Shown here: in pieces, positions 1 through 6,060 of the stretch
How positions within the stretch are numbered: position 1 is the stretch's first letter
Layout of the letters: every line of letters starts with the position of its first letter
Assembly: GCA_011390855.1 (NCBI GenBank)
Contig: JAABRN010000006.1
Coordinates: 1-6,911 of the forward strand
Reading direction: 5' to 3'
DNA from: Hydrogenophaga sp.
GTDB lineage: Bacteria; Pseudomonadota; Gammaproteobacteria; Burkholderiales; Burkholderiaceae_C
DNA: 6,911 nucleotides
Position numbers and translations under genes: made by a program
Notes under the pieces: model-generated
What the model was told of the DNA's origin: nothing
The model's database searches: none
The model's input: the letters and a program-made list of their open reading frames with translations, nothing else

Positions 1-1
1 A

Positions 2-481
2 CTGATTGCATTTGTTTTTTTCTGGATGCTGGGTCTGGGTCCGGTGGGTGCGGTGCTGTATCGCATGGCGGAGTACGTGGCGCGCAACTGGCGCGCGAGA
101 ACCGACGGTACCCCGAGCCTGGCCCTTCAGGTGGCTGCAGCGCGCACCTGGCAATGGATCGACTACCTGCCAGCCCGGTCTACTGCATTGGGATTCGCGG
201 TTGTGGGCAATTTTGAAGAAGCTGTAGCGAACTGGCGAAGCGAGGCATCCCGCCATGCGCCCGGCAGTGATGGGGTGGTTCTGGCGGCCACAGCGGGCGC
301 GTTGAATGTGCGCCTGGCTGCGCAGGCACCGCAAGAAGTGCTGGCTTCACAGGCCGATGGCAGCTTCCGCCCCGACCCGCAGCTTGCGCATCTGGGCGGG
401 GTGGTGGGTCTGGTCTGGCGCACGGTGGTGCTGTGGATGCTGCTGCTGGCCTTGCTGACGTTGGCCCGCTTGATCGGCTAA
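2..481 (+). CDS. CobD/CbiB-family integral membrane protein, 3' part (5' end outside window)
   Basis: The frame is open from the first bases (LIAFVFFWMLGLGPVGAV...) to TAA at 479-481, so only the C-terminal 159 residues are present. Family-like blocks seen, in order: GPVGAVLYRMAEY near the start, DYLPARSTALGFAVVGNF in the middle, then ATAGALNVRLA. The protein ends with a hydrophobic segment (VVLWMLLLALLTLARLIG) that should be a terminal membrane helix. These blocks match the C-terminal half of CbiB/CobD, the membrane enzyme that attaches aminopropanol to cobyric acid during adenosylcobinamide synthesis. No other cobalamin gene lies in the window. Burkholderiales commonly carry a stand-alone copy annotated only as CobD/CbiB family, and AmpE-like proteins are distant relatives, so a true cobalamin role is unproven. 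The gene converges on rsgA, and its stop is followed after 7 nt by repeat copy A. Confidence 0.82.
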   Translation: MIAFVFFWMLGLGPVGAVLYRMAEYVARNWRARTDGTPSLALQVAAARTWQWIDYLPARSTALGFAVVGNFEEAVANWRSEASRHAPGSDGVVLAATAGALNVRLAAQAPQEVLASQADGSFRPDPQLAHLGGVVGLVWRTVVLWMLLLALLTLARLIG

Positions 482-488
482 GTAAAGC

Positions 489-605
489 CACCCCCCGCGT
501 CGCCTTCGGCGCCACCCCCCTGGAAGGGGGGCGACACCTTGGACCGGCGGAGCCGGATCTTCGGTGTCCTTGGATGAAGACACCTCGTTGCTCGGCGTCA
601 TTTCG
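489..605 (-). repeat. Multi-hairpin intergenic repeat, copy A (inverted)
   Basis: This is the first of three related elements. Orientation is defined as CGAAATGAC to GGGGGTG, so this copy reads on the minus strand. Stems seen on the plus strand: CGCC/GGCG (501-504/508-511, loop TTC); CCCCCCT/AGGGGGG (515-521/525-531, loop GGA); and GACACC/GGTGTC (533-538/563-568) enclosing CCGGC/GCCGG (544-548/552-556). The far end CGAAATGAC (minus strand of 597-605) matches the start of copy B. A stretch of roughly 20 nt (about 573-594) has no counterpart in B. The element begins 7 nt after the upstream stop codon. It has no T-run, so it is not a classical intrinsic terminator, although a role in transcript 3' ends is plausible for a convergent gene pair. 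Confidence 0.72.
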
Positions 606-646
606 GCTCCACCCATGGAATGCGAGTAGCGAAGTACTTTCCGGCG

Positions 647-740
647 CGAAATGACCCCTTCCAGAGATACCGAGGAACCGGCTTTGCCGGGCCTCTGGTA
701 TCGCCCCCTAGAGGGGGTGACGCGAAGCGGCGCGGGGGTG
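647..740 (+). repeat. Multi-hairpin intergenic repeat, copy B
   Basis: The copy starts with CGAAATGAC (647-655), the exact reverse complement of 597-605 in copy A. Hairpin 1 is long: GATACC (666-671), GAGG (672-675) and CCGGC (678-682) pair with GCCGG (686-690), CCTC (692-695) and GGTATC (697-702) around a TTT loop. Hairpin 2 is CCCCCT/AGGGGG (704-709/712-717). A small CGC-GAA-GCG hairpin follows at 721-729, then GGGGGTG at the end. The core 704-740 matches 2185-2221 of copy C at 36 of 37 positions. The end of the element is 5 nt from the rsgA stop (TGA on the minus strand, 748-746). Copies A and B leave only 41 nt (606-646) between them, so the convergent spacer is almost wholly repeat. Confidence 0.78.
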
Positions 741-745
741 CTCCC

Positions 746-1738
746 TCAATACATACGCTTGTCGGACAGTTCCGCAAACAGGTCGCGATATATGCGATAG
801 CGGTTTTCGCTGATAGCCAGGTTGTTGGATGCGGCCGCGTCAGTCCCTGAATGCCCGCCCTGCACATGGGTGATCACCGAACAGCCCGGCTCGTGCAAAT
901 GGGTGCAGTTGTAGAACTTGCAGTGGCCGAGCGTGGCGCGCAGGTCGGGCATGTATTGCGCGAGCTGCATGGGTTCGATGTGGTTGAGGCCGAATTCCTG
1001 AAAACCGGGAGAGTCGATCAGTGCGGTTTTGCGTTGGGCGTCGGTCCAGTACCAGGTGGTGCTGGTGGTCGTGTGTTTGCCGGAATTCAGGGCGCGTGAA
1101 ATCTCACCGGTGAGGGCCTGCGCATGGGGCACCAGCCGGTTGACCAGGGTGCTTTTTCCCGCACCGGATGGGCCTAGCACCAGGGTCCGTTTGTCAGCGA
1201 GTCTGGCTTGAAGCTCATCGATACCAGCTTCCGTGCCTGCGGCGGTCTCGCCTTTGAGTCGCAGCGGCAGCACGGTGCAGCCCATGCGGCGGTAGGGTGC
1301 GAGGCGGTCCCAGGCTCTGTCAAAGGCGGGTTGCAGGTCGCTCTTGTTCAGCACGATCAGCACCTCGATGCGCTCGGCCTCTGCAGCGATGAGTGCACGG
1401 GCAAGCTGGCTCTCGGAGAACTCAGGGTCTGCCGCGACGAGCACCAGCACCTGGTCCAGGTTGGCAGCAAACGACTTGGTGCGCAGCTCATCCTGGCGGT
1501 AGAAGAGGTTGCGGCGCTCTTGGACGCGCTCGATGCTGCCCTCGTCGCCGGTGTGCTGCCACTGCACCTGGTCACCGACGACCACCTGGCTTTTCTTTCC
1601 GCGTGGATGGCAGATGCGGCGAGCGCCGTCGGCACTCTCCACGATGCAGTGGCGGCCAAATGCGGCCACTACCAGACCATCCATTGTGTCGGCAGAAGCA
1701 ACCGGTGGCTGTGCGTGGCGAGGCTTCAACGCGACCAC
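746..1738 (-). CDS. rsgA: Ribosome small-subunit-dependent GTPase A (RsgA)
   Basis: RsgA is a circularly permuted GTPase that binds nearly mature 30S subunits, checks the decoding centre and releases late assembly factors. With the start used here it has 330 residues (E. coli about 350). An OB-fold-like N-terminus (about 20-90, GLVVAAFGRHCIVES) comes first. The permuted G motifs follow in family order: G4 NKSD 131-134, G1 GPSGAGKST 189-197, the switch segment GKHTTT 220-225, and G3 DSPG 242-245. A C-terminal zinc site is formed by C273, C278, H280 and C286. The start is uncertain: GTG at 1738 has no clear ribosome site, whereas AGGTGG (1740-1735) lies 5 nt before an in-frame TTG at 1729, and an ATG lies at 1684. 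The dehydratase stop is only 20 nt upstream, so the two genes are very likely one transcript. Confidence 0.96.
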   Translation of the reverse strand: MVALKPRHAQPPVASADTMDGLVVAAFGRHCIVESADGARRICHPRGKKSQVVVGDQVQWQHTGDEGSIERVQERRNLFYRQDELRTKSFAANLDQVLVLVAADPEFSESQLARALIAAEAERIEVLIVLNKSDLQPAFDRAWDRLAPYRRMGCTVLPLRLKGETAAGTEAGIDELQARLADKRTLVLGPSGAGKSTLVNRLVPHAQALTGEISRALNSGKHTTTSTTWYWTDAQRKTALIDSPGFQEFGLNHIEPMQLAQYMPDLRATLGHCKFYNCTHLHEPGCSVITHVQGGHSGTDAAASNNLAISENRYRIYRDLFAELSDKRMY

Positions 1739-1758
1739 CTGTGAACTGATGAGGACAT

Positions 1759-2070
1759 TCAGGCCTTGAGCAAGTTGTCTACCGCTGCTGCGCAGTGGAA
1801 ATCGCTGAGCGAAATGCCATCCACATCGTGGGTGTTGAAGCGCACCGTGCAGCGCCCATAGCTCAGAGAAAGATCGGGGTGATGGTCTTCGCGATGGGCG
1901 ATCCAGGCCACTGCGTTGACGAAGGCCATGGTTTCATGAAAGTTGGAGAAGGTGAACGCCTTCTCCAGCGCGCCGTCCAGCAGCTTCCAGCCCTGGGCGT
2001 GGTCGCCATTGAGTTGGGTCAGCTGGGTGACGAGTTCGGTGGCGCTGAGCGCCCGGCGGTTCTGGTTCAT
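1759..2070 (-). CDS. Pterin-4a-carbinolamine dehydratase (4a-hydroxytetrahydrobiopterin dehydratase)
   Basis: The product is 103 residues, the usual size for the PCD/DCoH family. It contains the family signature: HHPDL at 63-67 followed by Y71 and THDVDGIS (80-87), with a preceding F-x-F-x-x-F segment (39-44) and a hydrophobic helix FVNAVAWIAH (50-59). The enzyme dehydrates 4a-hydroxytetrahydropterin to quinonoid dihydropterin, recycling the cofactor used by aromatic amino acid hydroxylases. No phenylalanine hydroxylase gene is adjacent, so it may act with a distant hydroxylase or in general pterin repair. I chose ATG at 2070, which gives the family's length. The frame stays open upstream to a GTG at 2151, but that extension runs into repeat copy C and is not family-like. 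No strong ribosome site precedes 2070. The rsgA gene follows after 20 nt. Confidence 0.93.
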   Translation of the reverse strand: MNQNRRALSATELVTQLTQLNGDHAQGWKLLDGALEKAFTFSNFHETMAFVNAVAWIAHREDHHPDLSLSYGRCTVRFNTHDVDGISLSDFHCAAAVDNLLKA

Positions 2071-2140
2071 TTTGATGATGGTGAGATCGATTCGGTTTTC
2101 ATGGCGCCGGAGCGCTATGCAGATGCATGAAACGGTCCCA

Positions 2141-2221
2141 TCCAGGGGCACTGCCGGGCCGGCTTTGCTGGACGGCCAGTGCCGCCCCCTGGAGGGGGTG
2201 ACGCGAAGCGGCGCGGGGGTG
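2141..2221 (+). repeat. Multi-hairpin intergenic repeat, copy C
   Basis: This third copy lies between the M48 protease and dehydratase genes and ends 7 nt before the protease stop (TAG, minus strand 2231-2229). Hairpin 1: GGCACTG (2147-2153), CCG (2154-2156) and CCGGC (2159-2163) pair with GCTGG (2167-2171, one G-U pair), CGG (2173-2175) and CAGTGCC (2177-2183) around a TTT loop. Hairpin 2: CCCCCT/AGGGGG (2185-2190/2193-2198). Then CGC-GAA-GCG (2202-2210) and GGGGGTG (2215-2221). From 2185 it is almost identical to copy B, but the outer stem of hairpin 1 has changed on both sides. The CGAAATGAC end seen in A and B is not clearly present. The rest of the spacer (2071-2140) shows no promoter I can support. 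Confidence 0.76.
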
Positions 2222-2228
2222 TTCCATC

Positions 2229-3491
2229 CTAGGCGGCGCGTAGACGGGCCAGTCGCTCGCTGGCGGGCGGGTGCGAATAATAGAACCGGGCGTACACCGG
2301 ATCGGGTGTGAGCGTGCTGGCATTGTCCTTGTACAGCTTGAGCAGCGCAGAAGCCAGGTCGGTCCCACTGGTCTGGGCCACGGCGTAGGCGTCTGCTTCG
2401 AACTCGTGGCGCCTGGAAAGTTGCGCGGTCAGCGGCGACAGGAAGAAGGTGAACAGCGGGATCACCAGCATGAACAGCAGCAGGGCCAATGCGTCGTTGG
2501 GGGCATCCATTGAAGGAGTGACACCCAGACCCAGGTAGAACCAGGCCTGCTGTGACGCCCAGCCCAGCAAGGCGAAACCCACCAGGCTCACGGCAAACAT
2601 CATGGCAATGCGTTTGATGATGTGGCGCCGCTTGTAGTGGCCAAGTTCGTGCGCAAGCACCGCATCGATTTCCGGCGGGCTGAGCTGTTGCAGCAGGGTG
2701 TCAAAAAAGACCACCCGCTTGGCGGCACCGAAGCCGGTGAAGTAGGCGTTGGCGTGCGCACTGCGCTTGCTGCCATCCATCACGAAAAGGCCGCTGGCAG
2801 CAAAGCCGCAGCGTTGCATGAGTGCATTCACGCGCGACTTCAGGTCTTCGTCCTTCAAAGGCTCGAACTTGTTGAACATCGGGGCGATCACGGTGGGGTA
2901 GAGCACCAGCAGCAACAGGTTGAAAGCCATCCAGGCGCCCCATGCCCAGATCCACCACAGGGGTCCGGCTGTGCCCATGAGCCAGAGCATCAGGGCCACG
3001 ATGGGCAGGCCGATCAAGGCGCCAACGAGTGAGCCCTTCAGCAGATCGCCCACCCACATGCCCAGCGTCATCTTGTTGAAGCCAAAGCGTTCCTCGATGC
3101 GAAAGGTCGACCACCAGCCCATCGGCAACGACACCAGTCCGCCGATCAGCACAAATGCCGCCAACAGCGCCAGTTGTTGCACCATGCCGCCGCCCAGCGC
3201 GGCCAGCAAGGTCGCGTTGAGCCAGTCCAGTCCGCCCAGCAGTGTCCAACCCAGCAACAGCGCCGACTCCAGCGCCAGTTCCAGCAGGCCGAACCGGGTC
3301 TTGGTGATGGTGTAGTCGGCGGCCTTGCGGTGCGCTTCTGGTGTGATGGTTTGCGCAAACGCTATGGGTACTGCGTCCCGGTGGCGTGCCACGTGCCGGA
3401 TCTGCCGGCTGGCCAGCACCATCCGAATGGCAAGCCCTGCCAGCAGGAGGACGCAGAAAACAACAGTGAATGAGAGAGAAGCAGTATCCAT
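2229..3491 (-). CDS. M48 family membrane metallopeptidase (Ste24/CAAX-protease-like)
   Basis: This is a 420-residue polytopic inner-membrane zinc protease. The zinc motif HELGH is at 281-285, and the third ligand is likely E363 in the E-x-x-x-D motif EFEAD (363-367). A conserved YYSHPP follows at 404-409. Hydrophobic stretches near 5-27, 68-100, 105-125, 150-175, 178-200, 295-315 and 333-355 suggest about seven membrane segments, the layout of Ste24-type M48A enzymes rather than the shorter HtpX. In bacteria such proteins are thought to act in membrane-protein quality control, and their substrates are mostly unknown. ATG at 3491 begins a signal-anchor-like segment and is the natural start, although no good Shine-Dalgarno precedes it. 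The gene is divergent from orn and is first in the leftward cluster. The next gene starts 158 nt past its stop, across repeat copy C, so co-transcription is possible but unproven. Confidence 0.95.
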   Translation of the reverse strand: MDTASLSFTVVFCVLLLAGLAIRMVLASRQIRHVARHRDAVPIAFAQTITPEAHRKAADYTITKTRFGLLELALESALLLGWTLLGGLDWLNATLLAALGGGMVQQLALLAAFVLIGGLVSLPMGWWSTFRIEERFGFNKMTLGMWVGDLLKGSLVGALIGLPIVALMLWLMGTAGPLWWIWAWGAWMAFNLLLLVLYPTVIAPMFNKFEPLKDEDLKSRVNALMQRCGFAASGLFVMDGSKRSAHANAYFTGFGAAKRVVFFDTLLQQLSPPEIDAVLAHELGHYKRRHIIKRIAMMFAVSLVGFALLGWASQQAWFYLGLGVTPSMDAPNDALALLLFMLVIPLFTFFLSPLTAQLSRRHEFEADAYAVAQTSGTDLASALLKLYKDNASTLTPDPVYARFYYSHPPASERLARLRAA

Positions 3492-3583
3492 GGGGCGAGT
3501 CTATCGAAGACCGGCGGCGCAAGTACTGGAGCGGGGCATGGCAATCAGCAGGGCCCGGTTCGCAGATCGGTGAGAATTGGCAG
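3492..3583. promoter_or_regulatory. Divergent spacer between the M48 protease gene and orn
   Basis: These 92 bases separate two divergent start codons and so should hold a promoter for each gene. I could not find a convincing -35/-10 pair on either strand. The only translation signal I can point to is GGTGAG at 3569-3574, 9 nt before the orn ATG. The orn frame remains open leftward to an ATG at 3470, but that would overlap the protease coding start and add a tail without family similarity. Confidence 0.5.
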
Positions 3584-4183
3584 ATGACAAGTGACCAAAC
3601 ATCAGCAAGCCCTGCCGCCGAAGTCGGCGCCCTCCCAGTCTTGGCAAAAAGTGACCAGAACCTGGTCTGGCTCGATTGCGAAATGAGCGGTCTCGATCCG
3701 GAAAAAGAACGCCTGCTTGAAATCGCGGTGGTGATCACAGGGCCGCAACTCACGCCCCGGGTGGAAGGCCCGGTGATCGTGATCCACCAGAGCGACGCGC
3801 TACTGGCGGCCATGGACAACTGGAACAAGGGTACCCATGGCAAGAGCGGCCTGATTGACAAGGTCAAGGCCAGTGCAGTGGACGAAGAGGCCGCTCAGGC
3901 CGAACTCCTGTCCTTCATCAGCAAGTACGTGCCAAGAAACGGCTCTCCCATGTGTGGCAACACCATCAGCCAGGACCGGCGATTTCTGGTGAAGTACATG
4001 CCCAAACTGGAGGCGTACTTCCACTACCGCTGCCTCGATGTGAGCACCCTGAAGGAGCTCGCCAAGCGCTGGCGTCCGGCCGTGTATGACGCGTTCAAGA
4101 AGCAGCAGAAGCACACGGCGCTGGCCGACGTGCACGAGTCGATAGACGAACTCGAGCACTACCGCGAACACTTTCTTCGCTGA
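3584..4183 (+). CDS. orn: Oligoribonuclease (DEDDh 3'-5' exoribonuclease)
   Basis: Orn degrades very short RNAs (chiefly dinucleotides) to mononucleotides, the last step of RNA turnover, and in c-di-GMP-using bacteria clears pGpG. The product is 199 residues (E. coli Orn 181), with about 20 extra residues at the N-terminus. The acidic DEDDh set is visible: D31 and E33 in [14 protein letters not shown]131 in ISQDRRF, and H177 with D182 in [28 protein letters not shown] (151-163) is also characteristic. ATG at 3584 was chosen because GGTGAG lies 9 nt upstream and an earlier start would overlap the divergent protease gene. The permease gene begins 97 nt downstream. Confidence 0.97.
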   Translation: MTSDQTSASPAAEVGALPVLAKSDQNLVWLDCEMSGLDPEKERLLEIAVVITGPQLTPRVEGPVIVIHQSDALLAAMDNWNKGTHGKSGLIDKVKASAVDEEAAQAELLSFISKYVPRNGSPMCGNTISQDRRFLVKYMPKLEAYFHYRCLDVSTLKELAKRWRPAVYDAFKKQQKHTALADVHESIDELEHYREHFLR

Positions 4184-4260
4184 GTCGCTCGGCCCGCTGC
4201 AGACGCTCAGACAGCCATGGTCAGGCGCCAGGGCCACCGCCTCAATCATGTCAAAATCGT

Positions 4261-4278
4261 GAAATTCTCGTGAATTTC
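4261..4278 (+). promoter_or_regulatory. 18-bp AT-rich dyad abutting the phosphate permease start codon
   Basis: GAAATTC (4261-4267) and GAATTTC (4272-4278) are perfect reverse complements separated by TCGT, ending 2 nt before the ATG at 4281. The same stretch is also a near-perfect direct repeat of TCGTGAA-A/T-TTC (4258-4278). It occupies the position where a Shine-Dalgarno sequence would be, and none is visible. It could be an operator half-site pair or an RNA hairpin controlling initiation. The rest of the spacer (4184-4260) shows no clear promoter. Confidence 0.45.
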
Positions 4279-4280
4279 CC

Positions 4281-5867
4281 ATGACAAAAAAAACCCGTTC
4301 TCGTTTCGTGGCCCGGTACCAGGAGGCTTTACAGCTGGGTGCTGCGGTTCTGTTTCTCGTCATGGTGGGCATTTATGCCTCGCTGACAGGTGCATCGACC
4401 ATCGGACTCACGTCATCGGCTGCGTGGCTGCTGATCGTGGCGGCTGGGGTGGGGGCCTACATGGCCATGAACATCGGTGCCAACGATGTGGCCAACAACA
4501 TGGGCCCCTCTGTCGGATCGGGCGCGCTGACCTTGGGCTGGGCGATCGTGATCGCCGCAATATTCGAGGCTTTGGGAGCCATCGTGGCCGGCGGCGAGGT
4601 GGTCGGCACCATCAAGGGTGGCATCATCGATCCGGCACAGATAGGCGACGCCACCACGTTCGCCTGGGTGATGTTCGCGGCCTTGCTGGCGGGCGCACTC
4701 TGGCTGAATCTGGCCACTGCGGTCGGGGCGCCCGTGTCCACCACGCACTCGATCATCGGCGCTGTCATGGGCGCTGGAATTGCCGCTGGCGGCTGGGGGC
4801 TGGTCAACTGGGACACCATTGGGGCCATCGTGATGAGCTGGGTGATCTCGCCCCTCATGGGCGGGGCCCTGGCGGCGGGATTTCTCTACCTCATCAAGCG
4901 CAGCGTGACTTACCGCAGCGAAAAGACCGATGCCGCCGGTCGAGTGGTGCCGGTGCTGATTGCCCTCATGGTCTGGGCCTACACCACGTACATGCTGCTC
5001 AAGGGACTGGGCCAGATCGTCAAGATCGGGTTTCCGGTGGCTCTGCTGGCTGGTGCTGGTGTGGCCACCGTAGTGTGGTGGTTCATTCGAAAGCCCCTGG
5101 CTCGCGTGGCCCTTCGGCAGGACAACAGCAAGCAAGGGGTCAACCGGCTGTTCACCTGGCCCTTGATCTGCTCCGCCGCGTTGCTCAGCTTTGCCCACGG
5201 TGCCAACGACGTGGCCAACGCCATTGGGCCGCTGGCTGCCATTTACGAGGCGGTCAAGAGTGGGGCCATTGCCTCAAGGGCTGCCACCCCGCTGTGGATC
5301 ATGGTGCTGGGTGCGCTGGGGCTGGCGGTGGGCCTTGCGCTGTACGGGTCGAAACTGATCCGGACCGTGGGCAAGGAAATCACCGAGCTGGACAACATGC
5401 GCGCATATTCGATCGCCATGGCGGCCACTTTGACGGTGATTGTGGCTTCCCAACTCGGCATGCCGGTGTCCACCACGCACGTGACCATCGGTGCCGTGTT
5501 TGGCGTGGGCTTTTTGCGTGAATTGCTCAAGGTGAACTACGCCAAGATGGAAGCGGTGGTGTTCGCAGGCCACCAGGGCGCCGACCGGGCCGAAGTTGGC
5601 GCCTATCTGCAACGTTTTGAGACGGCTGAGGTGCAAGAGAAGAAGCAGATGCTGGCCGACATGAAGCGGCGCGCCAAGATGCGTGAAAACGCCGAGGGCG
5701 CGGTGTTTGCAAAAAAGGAGCAGAAGGCGCTGAAGAAAGCGATCAAGAAGGAGATCGTCAAGCGCTCGGTGGTGATGCGCATCGTGGCCGCCTGGATCAT
5801 CACGGTGCCGGCGACGGCGGTACTGGCCGCCATCCTGTTCCATGTCGTTTCCGCCATTCTGGGCTAG
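4281..5867 (+). CDS. PiT-family inorganic phosphate transporter
   Basis: This 528-residue inner-membrane permease belongs to the PiT family, low-affinity phosphate carriers driven by cation gradients (H+ or Na+). The diagnostic twin repeats are clear: GANDVANNMGPSVGSGALTL (66-85) and GANDVANAIGPLAA (307-320), and also PVSTTHSIIGAVMGAG (151-166) and PVSTTHVTIGAVFGVG (395-410). About ten or more hydrophobic segments surround them. A highly charged, Lys/Glu-rich, probably helical segment (about 445-496, e.g. EKKQMLADMKRRAKMR) separates the second repeat from a final membrane helix (about 500-526). ATG at 4281 is the only sensible start but has no Shine-Dalgarno; an 18-bp dyad lies directly before it. 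No PhoU-like (DUF47) partner gene is adjacent, unlike many bacterial PiT loci. The 158-bp palindrome starts 1 nt after the stop. Confidence 0.95.
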   Translation: MTKKTRSRFVARYQEALQLGAAVLFLVMVGIYASLTGASTIGLTSSAAWLLIVAAGVGAYMAMNIGANDVANNMGPSVGSGALTLGWAIVIAAIFEALGAIVAGGEVVGTIKGGIIDPAQIGDATTFAWVMFAALLAGALWLNLATAVGAPVSTTHSIIGAVMGAGIAAGGWGLVNWDTIGAIVMSWVISPLMGGALAAGFLYLIKRSVTYRSEKTDAAGRVVPVLIALMVWAYTTYMLLKGLGQIVKIGFPVALLAGAGVATVVWWFIRKPLARVALRQDNSKQGVNRLFTWPLICSAALLSFAHGANDVANAIGPLAAIYEAVKSGAIASRAATPLWIMVLGALGLAVGLALYGSKLIRTVGKEITELDNMRAYSIAMAATLTVIVASQLGMPVSTTHVTIGAVFGVGFLRELLKVNYAKMEAVVFAGHQGADRAEVGAYLQRFETAEVQEKKQMLADMKRRAKMRENAEGAVFAKKEQKALKKAIKKEIVKRSVVMRIVAAWIITVPATAVLAAILFHVVSAILG

Positions 5868-5868
5868 G

Positions 5869-6026
5869 GACTTGTCCGCAAATGGCCGAGGTCGGCGTGG
5901 CGGACGTTCTGGGCGGATTGCGGCGTTGCAAATCGTCGCGATACCGGCGGGTATCGCTGCGGTTTGCGCCTTGAACTGCATCCCGACAGTCTCGCCATCC
6001 TCCGCTCGATGGGTTGCGGACAAGTG
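5869..6026. repeat. 158-bp imperfect palindrome immediately after the phosphate permease gene
   Basis: Two 77-nt arms (5869-5945 and 5950-6026) are mirror-related around a 4-nt loop GGCG. The outer ends match strongly (GACTTGTCCGCAA at 5869-5881 against TTGCGGACAAGTG at 6014-6026, 12 of 13). The centre forms a strong 18-bp stem (5928-5945 with 5950-5967, one mismatch and two possible G-U pairs, including perfect GCGATACC/GGTATCGC). The middle of the arms is diverged; by hand about 43 of 77 positions pair. There is no open coding frame of note and no T-run. It could be a degenerate miniature mobile element with terminal inverted repeats, or a repeat recruited as a transcript 3' end. No target-site duplication is evident. 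It is unrelated in sequence to copies A-C. Confidence 0.7.
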
Positions 6027-6042
6027 CCAAGGCCAGAAATAG

Positions 6043-6060
6043 TTCAGGGTTTTCCCTGAA
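6043..6060. other. Perfect 7-bp dyad TTCAGGG-TTTT-CCCTGAA
   Basis: TTCAGGG (6043-6049) and CCCTGAA (6054-6060) are exact reverse complements around TTTT. The dyad lies 8 nt before the GATAAT -10-like box at 6068. It may be an operator overlapping the -35 region of the helicase promoter, or a hairpin at the end of the permease transcript. No T-run follows it. Confidence 0.4.

Noticed and set aside
666..702. Shared GATACC/GGTATC stem between repeat copy B and the centre of the 158-bp palindrome as evidence of common origin
   Set aside because: Only this six-base pairing is shared; copies A and C use other bases there and the flanks do not align, so chance is the simpler explanation.
482..745. 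Classical Rho-independent terminators between the convergent genes
   Set aside because: Hairpins are strong, but no T-run follows any of them on either strand, so I describe them as repeats and do not call terminators.
2071..2151. N-terminal extension of the pterin dehydratase to GTG at 2151
   Set aside because: It adds 27 residues without family similarity and starts inside repeat copy C; the 103-residue form is the normal family size.
3470..3583. N-terminal extension of Orn to ATG at 3470
   Set aside because: It would overlap the start of the divergent protease gene, and Orn proteins are about 180-200 residues; GGTGAG supports ATG 3584.
4413..5198. Long antisense open frame within the permease gene (and similar long frames opposite rsgA, the protease and the helicase)
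   Set aside because: High-GC coding DNA produces long antisense frames by codon bias; the translations are low-complexity His/Gly/Arg-rich with no family features.
5869..6026. Complete insertion sequence or transposase gene
   Set aside because: No transposase-like frame lies within or beside the palindrome and no target duplication is visible.
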